Below the pieces are notes generated by a model, which worked only from the letters and a program-made list of their open reading frames with translations, did no database searches and had not been told where the DNA came from. Both the position numbers and the translations under genes were made by a program. From Gonapodya prolifera JEL478 (taxonomy: Eukaryota > Monoblepharomycota > Monoblepharidomycetes > Monoblepharidales > Gonapodyaceae), in NCBI GenBank assembly GCA_001574975.1, contig KQ965733.1, positions 375,012 through 439,011 on the forward strand: a stretch of DNA of 64,000 bases, given 5' to 3'. Below, in pieces: positions 32,921-44,373 of this stretch; the stretch's first letter is position 1; each line of letters starts with the position of its first letter.

Positions 32921-34447
32921 TGTGTTGTTGAGTGTTTTGCGGTGTCGTCATCTCGGGATTGTCGAGGCATTCTTGGCAGTGGTGTAGTTGGGCTATTATG
33001 TGTGCGTGTGGCTTGTAGAAAGTACAACATTGCTCCTTTGCATTCTAACTTTACTTCGTTCATCGAGTCGAAGGAGGGCGAAACTCCACCCCATGTCATG
33101 TACATGAAAAGGATACAGACCGCGCCAGATTACTTCTTTTGGAAACATTCATGTCATTTTCTTTTCTGCAGTTTTATATTCTGAGCGAAAATACATATAT
33201 CCGAGATGAATTTCCACATGGAACGCTTCCCGGCTGCACGCTGCGTGGTCCCCCTTCCCTTCTCCGTATAAGAATAAAAGATAGTGGGGCTGTGCCCTTG
33301 AGCTCGCCCGTAGCGAGCTGATATTGTAATTCACGTACTTAGAACGTGAATTAGGTGAGGAATTTGCAAAGCAAAGGGTGAGCTTCGTGCAACGGGATAG
33401 AAGCTTTCCCCCCTTTTTGATGCTGAGCGAAATCACGCTCTTATACGTCACTGTCAGCTGCAAGAATTTTAATTGTACTACGCTGCGCGACATTGGAATA
33501 ATTTGGTGCATTGTTAACTTGGAGTTCTGGTTCTCATAAAGCTGTCTGCATCACCTGCACCACCAGGCAAAGCTAGCGAATTCATGCTTCTCACGTCAAA
33601 GCGACATCATTGTGATACAGTTGAAGTTTGGTGTTCTTGCAATGGACAGGACGGTTTCGATATGAATAAAACTCCACACAACATCAGATAAGCTCAAATC
33701 CCCTAGTCCTTGCATGACACTAAAACTCTGCCATTTGCCAAATTGTTTCTACCTTCCATTTTCGCCAACTGCAAGCGGGTTCGATGAGAAAACCATCGAA
33801 TCACCCCAACATCGATTTGAGGGAAGTTCTCCCATTAATTGCTGAAGTGACAGCTTTTATTGTGACGAGGAGTCGAATAAAATGTGGATCGGCACATCTG
33901 GAGTGCGTTCCCAAGACTTCCGTTCCTTGCGAGACTTCGCTCCCAGTTCACAGAACCAAAGGGGCAAATCTCAGTCTGGGTGCCAAAGCGTCGCTTCATT
34001 TCATTGTTGTAAGGTGGCCGATGCCCAGAAAAGCTCTGGCGCAAATGGTTTTCATTGATCTTTATTGTGGACAAATCCCCACAGTTCGCCTCGACTTTCC
34101 CAATCCAAGCGAGGGGGGACAGCCTTGATTGTTCGGGCGGCACCTCATATGATTCTATTGGTGCGATTGAAGTGAAGAGGTTGGAGATCGATGGAGAATT
34201 GAATAAGTTTGTGTCTCACAGAGGGACAAAAGGTCCCCCGAACCGGGCCACAATTCCTGTGCGTTATGTTTGAGCTCGCCCTCTCGCTGCCGCTCGCTAC
34301 GGGCTTCGCAATCAACGGAGGCTGGATAGAAGACTGTGACCCACCAGCGTGACGCTGAAACTCACCTGAAGAGGTCAACGTCAAAGGTACCCACGCAAGG
34401 ACAAGGACTTCAATCCATTATTTCGATTTTGTTCCTTTCAATCCACG
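32921..34447. other. Long gene-free stretch with small hairpins
   Basis: About 1.5 kb between PEX13 and the ankyrin gene. No open frame shows a protein family. Two adjacent inverted repeats lie at about 33303-33319 (GCTCGC/GCGAGC) and 33329-33353 (AATTCACGT/ACGTGAATT). A 13-base inverted match to the first (GCCCGTAGCGAGC) occurs near 34289-34301. No gene or mobile element can be named. Confidence 0.5.
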
Positions 34448-36379
34448 ATGGATTCCCAAATTCATTACTTCCCTCTTCTCTCCTTCCCCCCCGAGCTCAT
34501 CGGTCGTGTTGGTCTCTACTCGAGCGCGTCCAGACTCGCGCTCCCGGTCGAAGCTCTCAACAGATCCCTCGTCAGCATTTTTGGGCTCCCCCAATCAATA
34601 AGCTACAGAGCTCTCCGACAGTTCCCCTCCCCCGAGCACGCGCTTGCCGCAGAAGCCGCTCACGGCAACTTAGCAGTGCTGGAGATCCTTTGCCGTCATG
34701 TTATTCACGTCGATATACCTGTGGTTCTGCCGCACGAGGGAAAGTATCCTCCTGCCTCGCCACTCGCGAGAGCTACTCGCGCCGGCCACTCGGATGCTGT
34801 GAAGCTCCTCTTCTCACATGGGGCAACGAATCGCAATTTCTTCAATCAGGTTGAAATGGACTATCCCCTGCTCGAGGCAGCAGCCAGAGCCACAAATTTG
34901 GACTTCTTCCGCCTCGCGACTGAAGGTGGGGGGTTGTTCCAAGAGTCTGAATGGTTATCGATTTTGCGCGTCGCAGCAGAGAACGTTGTTCTTGGTGGGA
35001 CTATGGTGGAGGCTGTTTCTCGATTTCACCCATTGAATGTTGGTAGTCTTCAAATTGTTTTCACCGCCGCAGCGACAAGCGGAAACCTTGACGCAGTAAA
35101 GATGACTGCAGAACGGGGATTTGGTGCTACTCTGGAATTTGGGGTCATCTGGAGGGAAGCAGCAATTTCAGCAGCCGAGAACGGTCACATTGGTATCTTG
35201 AACACGATTGTGGAGATGTTGGGTGCACCCGAAGGTCCGGAAATGTTATCACTGGAAATGACTGTGCGTTATGCACCATTTTCAGTTGTACGGAAACTCT
35301 TTGAGTCAGGAAGGGATCTCCGTCCGTCTCTTCTCATCGAAGCGGCAATGCGAGACACACATGTTGTGGAAGTGCTTCAGATGCTTCTGGAGTACTTTCA
35401 GAGTCAGAACATTGACGTGGAACCAACAGAACACTGTTCATTTGTCGCTAATGCTCTTGGTGCGGTGTGTACTAGAGGTCACCTGGATGCCGTCAAGTAT
35501 CTATTCCACTACGGGGCTCCCGTCAGTGACACTATATTGAAGTTCACGGCGCACAGCGGTCAAGCGGAAGTACTGGACATGCTTTTCACGCTGCTCAGCG
35601 AACGCGGCGATGTCATGCCAGACGGGGAAGCTCTGCTTCTGCCTGCTCGTTTTAATCAACGTGATACCGTCAAAATTCTCCTCAATCGCCACCCGCCAAG
35701 CAGAGCCCAGGCGCGCGAGGCGCTAGTGGTAGCAGAGCGTCATGGCTGGGCAGACCTTGCCCGACTGGTTATTGAAGTGGTTCCTGACTCCTTCATTTCA
35801 TCAGACCACTGGGTAACAAGAGCAGCCACGCGACGCACAGTTGCACCTCTGATGAAGGTCCTGTTGGATCTTCACCGAATTGGGACGATTCAGATTGAGC
35901 CTGTGAAGCTTCTACTTCATGCCACTCGCGCAGGTCATACTGGTGCGACGAGGCTGATTTTGCGGTATCTTGGCAAAGATGTCGGTACAGTGTACAGTTC
36001 CGACAAATTCTGGGATGCAGTTCAAGAAGGCTTTACTAGTCGCCTTGCCGGTGCTCTTCTTGGGTTCGGAGACGTAAAAGCTGTGAAGGAAGCGGCTCGA
36101 CGACTACTTCCAATAGCTGCACGTGAAGGTTGCGTCAAAATACTTGGGCAGCTCCTTCGCAGGCGGGGTGGTGGTGGAGAACCTTTGGCAGATATTCACG
36201 AGGACGATGATGCTGCCCTCTTTGCTGCAGTGGAGGCGGGAATGGCACGATCGGTTAAGGTTCTTGTTCGATATGGGGCAGATCCTGGCGCTCGAGGTGA
36301 AAGAGCGAAGAAGTTGGCAAAGAGGAGAAAGTATCATGATATTGTATCAGCATTGATGGGACCTAACCGTATTGCTTAA
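34448..36379 (+). CDS. Intronless ankyrin-repeat protein, 643 residues
   Basis: A single uninterrupted exon of 644 codons. The N-terminus (FPPELIGRVGLYSSASRL, residues 13-30) resembles the start of an F-box, which often precedes ankyrin repeats in fungi, but it is not decisive. Degenerate ankyrin units run through most of the protein; readable ones are ALAAEAAHGNLAVLEILCRH, PLARATRAGHSDAVKLLFSH, AVCTRGHLDAVKYLFHYGAP, AREALVVAERHGWADLARLV and AAVEAGMARSVKVLVRYGAD. The basic end is ERAKKLAKRRKYHDIVSAL. ATG 34448 is the first in frame and begins the sensible N-terminus. Ankyrin proteins bind other proteins, and the partner is unknown. If the F-box reading is right, a ubiquitin-ligase adaptor role would follow. 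The lack of introns contrasts with almost every neighbour. Confidence 0.9.
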   Translation: MDSQIHYFPLLSFPPELIGRVGLYSSASRLALPVEALNRSLVSIFGLPQSISYRALRQFPSPEHALAAEAAHGNLAVLEILCRHVIHVDIPVVLPHEGKYPPASPLARATRAGHSDAVKLLFSHGATNRNFFNQVEMDYPLLEAAARATNLDFFRLATEGGGLFQESEWLSILRVAAENVVLGGTMVEAVSRFHPLNVGSLQIVFTAAATSGNLDAVKMTAERGFGATLEFGVIWREAAISAAENGHIGILNTIVEMLGAPEGPEMLSLEMTVRYAPFSVVRKLFESGRDLRPSLLIEAAMRDTHVVEVLQMLLEYFQSQNIDVEPTEHCSFVANALGAVCTRGHLDAVKYLFHYGAPVSDTILKFTAHSGQAEVLDMLFTLLSERGDVMPDGEALLLPARFNQRDTVKILLNRHPPSRAQAREALVVAERHGWADLARLVIEVVPDSFISSDHWVTRAATRRTVAPLMKVLLDLHRIGTIQIEPVKLLLHATRAGHTGATRLILRYLGKDVGTVYSSDKFWDAVQEGFTSRLAGALLGFGDVKAVKEAARRLLPIAAREGCVKILGQLLRRRGGGGEPLADIHEDDDAALFAAVEAGMARSVKVLVRYGADPGARGERAKKLAKRRKYHDIVSALMGPNRIA

Positions 36380-36766
36380 CGTAACAGTCATCATATTATA
36401 GAAGAGGGGAGTTATATTGCAAACGAACGGTTCGGGGCATGTCTTGAATAGACGTTGGTTTCTGGCGATGCGGAAGCAAAATTGAACACCACAAAAACGC
36501 ACGAAGGTTTTGATTTTCCTTAGTCGTAATCACAAATGTCGAGAGATTTACCGCCAGCGGTGTTCCTGGGCTCCGTCGTTATCCCCGACAACTACTACTT
36601 CGTGACATCATCCTTACATTGATTTCACATTAGTCCTTTAAAAGATGGTACAATTATAATCTAGATGAGCTCTCCAGCGCCTCCACACATTTAACAAACG
36701 CCAGTGTGCATCTGTGTAAAAGTTACTTCAGTTTTCTTTCCCGCTGGTTTCCCTTTCAGTATAAAC
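36380..36766. other. Convergent intergenic region
   Basis: Shared 3' flank of the ankyrin gene (plus) and the beta-lactamase-like gene (minus). No gene is seen. Confidence 0.5.
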
Positions 36767-38482
36767 CTACCTTGCCGCTCTATCATCGTTCGATCCGCCA
36801 CCTTCCTTGAGCAAATTAGGGGCGTAACCTATCGCACACTTGCGCTTCGGGTCCCACTGGATTTGGGAACCCCCCATTCCGTCCCATCCAACCCATTCCC
36901 ATCCTGAGCCTTTGTACTCCTCGGGCACGTACCGCGCTTTCGGATTAGTGGATGGGTCCAGCCGCACGTTGGGGATGATGGTGCCTGGCGTAGATACTCC
37001 CCATCCCCCGATTGTGGAGGGCCAGGGGAACCCGAGGACCGCGTCTACCCAGAATAAAAAAGGTTCATTCGTGTGCAATGAATGATGGTCGAGTGTGCTC
37101 ACCATTTGCATCGATGTTGCGGGGATCTATCACGTGCGCGGCTGCGTGAGTGCTGGCATCGACGATCTGCAGTCCACGCGCGGAACCGCCCATGGCCATA
37201 ACGTTCGCGAAGGCTGCAAGCTGAGAAAAGTAGTGAGCCATTGGAGTACGTTGTGTGCAGAAGCCACTAAAGTGCTCACTCCTGCGGCGTTCGTCACAGT
37301 AAACGCGCTCGATGTCTGTGCCCTCAAGACTTGCATGTTGTTACTGAGAAGCCCGCCATCGGCCTTGCCCGGTTTGACACCCTTGATACCCGTTTTGCCC
37401 ATCGTCAGAACGGTTGGATGGTTGGGGGGAGGACGTGGGGCGGATGCCATCGCCATGAGTGCGGCAGGGTCATAGACAACTTTGCAAAATCGGTGGTCTC
37501 TGAAGTACCGCGTCAGAAGGATAGCCGAGTCGGAGCGCACAGGAAAATAGTCACTAACGCGGATTCAGGAAGTCCCACGAAGACGTCCACTCCAAGTTGG
37601 TTTGACCAGCCGCGGACTAGTTCCCCATGTGTGGTGCCAAGTGTCCTGCGGTAGACTGTCCAGAAGCGAAATTTTCTCATGACAGCTCTAAGTGGAGCAT
37701 GCAGGAACGCTAGCCAACAAACCTTCGTTTAAATACCACCCGCGGGTTTGCGCATGGTAGCTCTTCGTCAAGACACCTTTGTTTCACTCGAAATGAGTGT
37801 TTCGTCGCCGTGAGGGCACGAGGGTCACATTTTCGACAATTACCTCCAAAATTGTGCTTTTGTCCAGCAAGTCTCGCAGCTAACTTGTCCAAATCCAGCA
37901 TTTCATCAATCAGAGGGCAGTGCTCACGATCGAGCCAACCAACGCCACCCTAGTCATGGCAAGGTTTGATCCGAAATTTCAATCTAACCGGAACATCAAG
38001 CTCACTCACAGAATGCTCCAACAGATCTTTCACGAGCACATCAGCCTTTCCTCCTTGCCCGAATTCTGGCCAAATATCGGCAATTCGCTGTTCGTAAGAA
38101 AGAACTCCCTTCGACACCGCATGTGCTGCAACGATGGCCTCAATGGCTTTTCCTGTCACGTCAAGAAGGATTACGGGAGTTACCACCATTAAGGGCAGAG
38201 CAAAATTTATTAATACCGGAGCTGTGGACGACGTGAATAGTATTGGAGTCGTAGGGGCGTGTTTTCTTGGTGTCAGCCCATCCACCGGTGAGGTCAACGA
38301 CCTTCCGCCCCTTGTCTTCGAACGTGGCGATTGAATCAGCTGAAAAACTTGGCAAGCGGATGTAATTACGCACAATATGCGACATAACTGGCTCCCAGCT
38401 CCAACGCCTCGGTGAAGTTCGCCTCAAATGCCTCGCGAACGGGCTCGAAGCCCGGCGTGATGGAGCCGGAGATGTTTGCCAT
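36767..38482 (-). CDS. Serine beta-lactamase-like hydrolase (class C / EstB type)
   Basis: The protein belongs to the large penicillin-binding/beta-lactamase-like family that in fungi covers esterases and other hydrolases. Minus-strand blocks in order: MANISGSITPGFEPVREAFE, NFTEALELGAS, then in the next exon ATFEDKGRKVVDLTGGWADT, RPYDSNTIHVVHSSG joined to KAIEAIVAAHAVSKGVLSYE (this restores the catalytic S-x-x-K, SSGK), and ADIWPEFGQGGKADVLVKDL. Further on are LDLDKLAARLAGQKH, SYHAQTRGWYLNE (the Tyr of the Y-x-x motif), RTLGTTHGELVRGWSNQLG and ESAALMAMASAPRP. The C-terminal MGGSQIQWDPKRKCAIGYAP stands for the third motif. The stop is at 36767. The start at 38482 gives a sensible family N-terminus. 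Seven or more introns are needed. No signal peptide is seen, so it is likely intracellular. Substrate is unknown. Confidence 0.86.
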
Positions 38483-38801
38483 CAGACAAGGGCACGGGCG
38501 ATCGATTGCTGAATTAAAAGGAATCGGAATCGGTCGATCTAGAGGCCGATGCAAGTCTTTGGTCACCGCGGCACTTTCCGAAACCAATCAACAACTGGGC
38601 CCTCGCAACAACACACGTCTGGGCGCTGGAATAATCCTTTCAGAGTTTGTCCCCGTTGGTCAAAACCTCCCCAGCCTCACGCCAATCACGTGCACGATTA
38701 CCGTAAATGAGGCACTTGGTTGATTGGCGAGTTTTTTGAGAACTTTGGAGTTCAGGCAGCACATCAATTGCAGAAGTCCCAAAAAGCATGGTAGCAAAAC
38801 A
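38483..38801. other. Intergenic region between the hydrolase and tRNA-Val copy 2
   Basis: About 320 bases with no supportable gene; it should contain the hydrolase promoter. Confidence 0.45.
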
Positions 38802-38875
38802 TGACCGCAGCCGGGCTCGAACCGGCGACCTCATGCGTGTGAAGCATGCGATCTAACCAACTGATCTATGCAGCC
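38802..38875 (-). tRNA. tRNA-Val (anticodon CAC), copy 2
   Basis: Identical over its whole length to the copy at 30065-30138 and on the same strand, with unrelated flanks. It has the same cloverleaf, anticodon loop TTCACAC and intact internal promoter boxes. It lies about 240 bases upstream of the coiled-coil gene, in the opposite direction. Confidence 0.95.
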
Positions 38876-39112
38876 TTGTTGGTGATTAGCATTTTCAACT
38901 TTGCTATTATAAAATTACAATTTTTTGATACATCCATTGTGGTTCCATCAGAGATGCATCTGTCCAAGATTATCTGTTTGAAGGATGGTTTGGTACCAAT
39001 TGTGGAGAAGGTATGTGCGGGGCTATGTAATGCTAACTTCATTTGATTTGTGAACAACAAGCTTCACAATTTTCAATTTCATTCACATTGTCACGAAAAG
39101 AGCGAGCCTCGG

Positions 39113-42100
39113 ATGCTAACTCGGCGGGAACGGGAGCAGAGCGTGCTTGCATCGCTCACAGGCCGCAAGTCGCCATCGCCGGAGAGAGGGGGCGAACGCG
39201 AGCTCGACGGAGCGGGGGACGCGACTGGCGGGCCATCGGAGCCAGAACGGGGTCGTAGCGGAGGCGGTGTGGACAGAATCATGGCGGATGAGCTCGGGAG
39301 AGGACTAAAGTGCGTGATATGGGTGATTCCAGCTATGGGTGGTTGAAAACGCTGCTAGCGACAATGGGTGAATGGCTGTTTCGCAGGCGGTCTGCCTCAC
39401 TCACGATGGTGCAGAAAGTACCGGCAGTTACCGTTGATGAGACATCGACGGTGGTCGCAGCATTGCGAAATACAGGTGGGTTATGACAGTGGCGTTCTTC
39501 ACGATTTTGTTTGACACCTGTTGACACTGGCCACTTCATATTACATCTGCATCTTCAAATTCCTTGGCTGTTGTCCTCTTTTATGCTCGCATCTCCTCAC
39601 ACTTTCTGCTCTCGGATCCACTGCATTGCTGGTCAACCTCGATCATCTGCCCCCAGTCCACAGACTCTCTTCGGAGCTCGCGCGATACCAAGCAAAGTAC
39701 CCCCCGCTCTCTCCTTCTCCCGATGCCGCGCTCCCAATTGAGTCTGTCTTGATGGGCTCCTCGCTTTCTTCAACGCCAAAGTGCAACACTGGATCTTCTT
39801 GGGTGTACGCGGCGAAGCAGCTCGACCCCCTATTCAAAGCGTACGACGACAGAATCGCGGAGATTGAAAAGAAGCTTGAAGATGAAAAGGTTAGGTTCGC
39901 TGTGACAAGTTGAAAGGGGTACTTTTCCTGATTCTCTCCACCCGGCCAGTCCGCCCACATGCAAACAACCGCCGAACTCTCGACCGCTCGCTCGCAAGTC
40001 TCCTCAATTTCCTCGCAGCTTGCGCTCGTCTCGGCCCGCGTCCGAACCGCAGAGGAGCGAGCAGAAAAGGCTGAAGAAGAGGCGAGAGCCAAGGAGGAAG
40101 AAATCAAGGAGGCCAGGGATTTGGTGGAGGAAAGGGAGAGAGATGCAGAGGAGTGGGAGAAGGCAGCTGAGGCAGGAGAGGGAGAAGGTGTGTATGTGAA
40201 GGATGACATTGGGTGCGACTGTTTGCCCCGAGAAGGATACCGTGAGAGTTCCTGGACAACCGTAGTTCAAGGAAGTGTGCTCCACACTCAATCTCGAAGG
40301 ATGTATGAATCAGTGGAAGGTTCCGTTCCCGCCTGCCATACCTTCTCTGCACACTCACCTACTTTGTACACACTAACCCTGCCTCCGCAACACAGTATCC
40401 AATCTCCGACCCGCCCTCTTGGCGTCCTCGCGTAACCTTTCCTCTCTGACGCGCGCTCACTCTCTCCTCCAAGCCCGGCTTCGCGCTGCCCAGACCGAAC
40501 TTGAGGTTGCTGCTAAGCGCTACGAAGGAGCTTTGAAAGAGACTGAGAAATGGAGAAACGAAGCGAGAAGGGAGAAGGAGGGTGGAAGGAGATTGGCAGA
40601 TGAGGTGGGTTTGGATAATATGGCTTGGGACGAGCACGGCACCACCGACAGTGCAGAGGAACATGGACACGACTGAGGTGGCTTGTTTGACAAGCAACCC
40701 GTGGAGTATGGGGGAATGCTGTGGAGAAGCTCGTCGCCACGATGACAATGGACGCTCTGCTCTCCTCACCACGCTACAAGAATGAACGCGCTAACCCCTC
40801 TCGCTCCGTTGCTTTTGCCACGCATCGAAGCTTGAAGCCACCCGAAGAGAATTGGCCCAGGTAGTTGCCGCGTGCTCAGCCGCGTGTGAGGAGCGAGAGC
40901 GGATCGAAGAGGAGAGGAGAATAGTGGAGAGGAGGGTTGCCGAAGGAGAGGCTGAAAGAGCGGGTTGGTGGCTGTCCCTGGTCGCAACGTGGGAGTCTTA
41001 TAACCCGGTTGCCCCTCCAAACGGGGTACTACGCAGATCTGTCTGCGCGACTTGACCGTGCCCAGAGCCGGTTGCGCGTCCTCGGGGAAGCAGAAGCGCG
41101 CTTTTTTGAGACAGTGGAGGTACTCAAGGGACGTGTCAGAGCAGCTGAGGAAGTATTAGAGAGGACCAAAGAGGATGTGAAGAAAGCAGGGGAGAAGGTG
41201 GGTTGCTCGGGCAAACGGGAGGCACTGGTAATCCTAGAAAAGGAACCAGTGTGATGACTCATTGCGTGCCAGACGTTGATTTTTACTACTTTCCTACCAT
41301 GCTTACTAGGCCGACGGAGCTGTCCTCTTGGCTGACCAGGCGCAAGCTCGCGAACAGAGCGCGCGGCGCGAATGTGAGTACATTCGTTCGAAAATCAAGG
41401 AGAGGGAGGAAGCATGGCGGGAACGGTGCAGGCGCGAAGAGGAGAGGTAAGCAAAATTTGGTTCTGCGGAAGAGTGATGGCCAGGCTTCGATGCTAACAC
41501 GACGATGTTTCCTAATCACACAATAGTGTTAAGCTTCAATGGGCGGCGGACAAGCGGGGCATGTCGGATCGGATAGGGAGGCTGGAGCAGCAACTGGCGG
41601 ATTCGAGGAGCGATGCAGAAAGGGCGAGGAGGGAGGGTCGGTGAGTTGACTGTTCACAAGTATGTCATGTCAGTATGGTCGCGTTGACTATTCTTGTTCC
41701 TCGACGAACCTCATAATATGGCGTAGCTCTGCAGCCTCAGAATTGGCTGCCCTCCGCGCCCAAGTCGCTGCCCCACCCGACTCACCCAACCTCACTTCCG
41801 ACATGCACTCCCGACTGTCTTCCGCGACGCGCCAGGTGCACTCTCTCTCCGCGACGCTGACACGAGTGCAGTCGGAATCCGCTGCGTCCCGCGAAGCATG
41901 GTCAAGGGAACGGGACGAGCTTACCAGACGAGTCGAGCTGGCAACTATGAGGGCTCGCCGTGCAGAGCAGGAGGCGGAGCAGTGCAAGGCAGCGCAGAGG
42001 GAGGCAATGACGCGTCTGGTGGACGCCGAAAGCGTTGTGCGGGAGGAGAGGGAGAAGTGGGACGCTGAACGGGAGCAAGCTGCACAGAAGGAGGGAGAGA

Positions 42101-43129
42101 CGACAGCGGCAAGAGAGGAAAAGATGGCCAGACTAGAGCGGGAGGTGGCAGTGGCACAGAGGGAGAGGGATGAAGCAAGCGCCGCACACGCAGGTGCGAT
42201 GGAGCAGTACCGCATCGCCGCAAGGCGATGGGAGAGCGAGTCGTTGGCCCTAGCTGCACGCTATGAGGCGGCTTTGAGAGAAGCCAAGGAGCGGTGGGAG
42301 GCGGCGGACAGTTCGAGGCGGATCGCGGAGGCAGAGTGTGAGAAGCTGCGAAAGCTTGTTGAAGCGGCAACGAAGCACGGCGAGGCGGAGCGGAGAGCGG
42401 CGATGGAGGCAGCAGATGGGGCGAGAGAGTGTGCAGCGAGATTGAGGGAGGCGGAGCAGAAGGTGAAGGATGCGGCGACTCGAGAGAAAATGTGGCGGGA
42501 GGAAAGGAAGAGGGTGATGGAGGACGCAGACCGAGCAGTGATTGAGCGAGAACGAATGGTGAGGGAAGTGGACAGGATGAAATCGGTAATTGGGGGATCG
42601 AGGAGAGGTGTGCGGCGGGACGTTTTATCGCGCTCCGGGTGGAATCCTGTGACTGGGTCCCAACGAGGAGATGGTGGACACGCTGCAAGAGATCGCGCTG
42701 ACGTCGTAGCGGAGAAGTTGGCGTTTTCTCCCTGCGACAGCTCCGAGTTTGAAGGCGACGGAGAAGAAGACCACTTTTTGAGTCAGGTGAGAGCTCAAAG
42801 ATGTCGGGTCGGAGGTGCAATCTCTCAATTTTGCTCATGTGTACCTTATGCTTTGGATATACTTTTGTTAGTCGGGGCTCATGGACCAGATCAATCGCGT
42901 CAAACGTCGTTCGGAGAATGCTCTCTGCTCCCACTCTCCCTTTGATGTTTATGGTCACTCAGCCATGTCTCCGAGAAGTATTTTGCATGGAACCACAAGT
43001 CCGGAGTCGGGCGCTGACGCCCCAACGAAGCAATCTCCAAAGACGTCTTTGGCGATGCCTGATCGAGTGAAAAGTTCGACCCCGGCACTTTCCGATGATT
43101 TGTCGAAGCGCAGCTTTGGACTCACATAG
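39113..43129 (+). CDS. Long coiled-coil protein, possibly centrosomal or structural
   Basis: I do not recognise the family. The start at 39113 (MLTRREREQSVLASLTGRKS) opens a charged exon. An early ordered part follows: VDETSTVVAALRNTG, LDHLPPVHRLSSELARYQAK, WVYAAKQLDPLFKAYDDRIA. From about 39960 almost everything is heptad-rich coiled coil with many Glu, Lys, Arg, Ala: RTAEERAEKAEEEARAKEEE, then smaller exons at 40460-40600, 40800-40960, 41020-41200, 41330-41450 and 41525-41645. A long exon from about 41725 to 42786 includes WDAEREQAAQKEGETTAARE. The tail is Ser/Pro-rich with SPRS and SPKTS sites and ends at 43129 (SKRSFGLT). Many introns lie within helix-coding sequence. The layout resembles centrosome/basal-body scaffold proteins, which would fit a flagellated cell, but any long coiled-coil protein could look like this. 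Confidence 0.75.
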
Positions 43130-43398
43130 GCATGGGCATGGGCATGGTCCAACACGACGTACAGGTGCACCTGCACGATGAAAAGAGGCCGGTGTGCCTC
43201 TGGTGATCGGGGTTTGAATACTGCATTCGTCGCATTATTGACAGTTTAACGGTCGTGTTTTTGATGTCATTATTATTGTTGCATATTGTTTATTGTTCCG
43301 TCAAATTAAAAGGTTCACAATTGGATCTCGTTGTGCTCTGTTACATTACTTGCCAAACACGTCATGACACCCGCAACTTTCAGCACGCCTGGCCGCCC

Positions 43399-44165
43399 CT
43401 ACATCGCCGTATCCCGAAGCGCGTACCCCCCCTGCTGGCCCGTCGTAATCGAGAGATCTTTCAACCCGTCCTTCAAAGCCGATGTCCAGGTCGGCATGTA
43501 AACCCACTGTGCCCCCCTTGCCGCAAGGGATGCGTCGACCGCGTCGGCAACCTCCGTGGTCCACGCAAGGCAGTCCATGAGCTTGGCACCCGAGTTGCAC
43601 CCGAATTTGTCGACGAGGACAGGGACGGTGCTGAAGTTGGTCTGTGCGAACGCGACGGAGCTGTTGACGAAGGGGACGGCGCTGGAAAGTGCGAGGGGGA
43701 GGACGGATTCCATCACGTCAAAGAGCCCGACTGCTCATGGTCGTGATTGTGGTCGGGGAATGCATCAGAGGCTCGTCTTTTGGGGTGCAGAAAGGGAAGG
43801 ATACCTCCACGAGAGAACGTCCGCGATCAACCCTTTGGCATTGGCGCGAATGGCCTGTGGCAAAGCGTAAAGACCAAAGGCTGAATAAATCCATACCAAA
43901 CGTGAGCAAGCTTTTGTTGAAAGTTTCATGGGATGGGGATTGGCGACCTCACCTGTCCTTGTCCTGCGAGTCAGACTCGATACTTGTAGAGTACGACGCG
44001 ACCAACGGAATCACCTTTTCCACAGCTACCAGCATTTCGTTGCTGAAGGTGCGCCGTGAGCAGACGATGAGTTGACGAGCGGAGTGGAGGGCGGAGCGGA
44101 CGGAGTGTGCGAGAGCATGGCGGCACCGACGAAGAGCTAGTGGCCGCGACAAAGATCCCATCCAA
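43399..44165 (-). CDS. Unrecognised protein; gene model incomplete
   Basis: The best-supported part is the last exon (about 43716-43399), which reads ESVLPLALSSAVPFVNSSVA, QTNFSTVPVLVDKFGCNSGA and LMDCLAWTTEVADAVDASLA, and ends TTGQQGGYALRDTAM. An upstream exon around 43810-43880 gives AFGLYALPQAIRANAKGLIA. A further exon (43960-44160) reads EMLVAVEKVIPLVASYSTSI. The composition is Ala/Val-rich and amphipathic with few charged residues, as in secreted or membrane-associated helical proteins. I could not join the exons with certainty in phase, and I recognise no family. Confidence 0.4.
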
Positions 44166-44373
44166 GGAGTCGGCGAGGTTCTGTCAAAAGAAACGCCACT
44201 TTCTATGCATCCAAATGAAATTGTCGCTCTGAGAAAACACCATATGAACAATATTCATCGGAGGTCAGGCGACAAGGGCCCTGCGGCGGGCAACAATATA
44301 TTGGACTCCCCAAGTATGTATTTTCTCCAATCAAACATCCGCCCACTCCCGCCGCCTCCCTTCGCACGCCGCA

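Noticed and set aside
33149-33511. Minus-strand frame of 120 codons in the gene-free stretch
   Set aside because: The sequence is a mixture of polar residues with no motif, and it spans the hairpin-forming DNA, so I do not count it as a gene.
41945-42958. Long minus-strand open frame opposite the coiled-coil gene
   Set aside because: Its Pro/Ser/Leu-rich translation mirrors the heptad-rich plus-strand gene and has no family feature; the plus strand is clearly coding.
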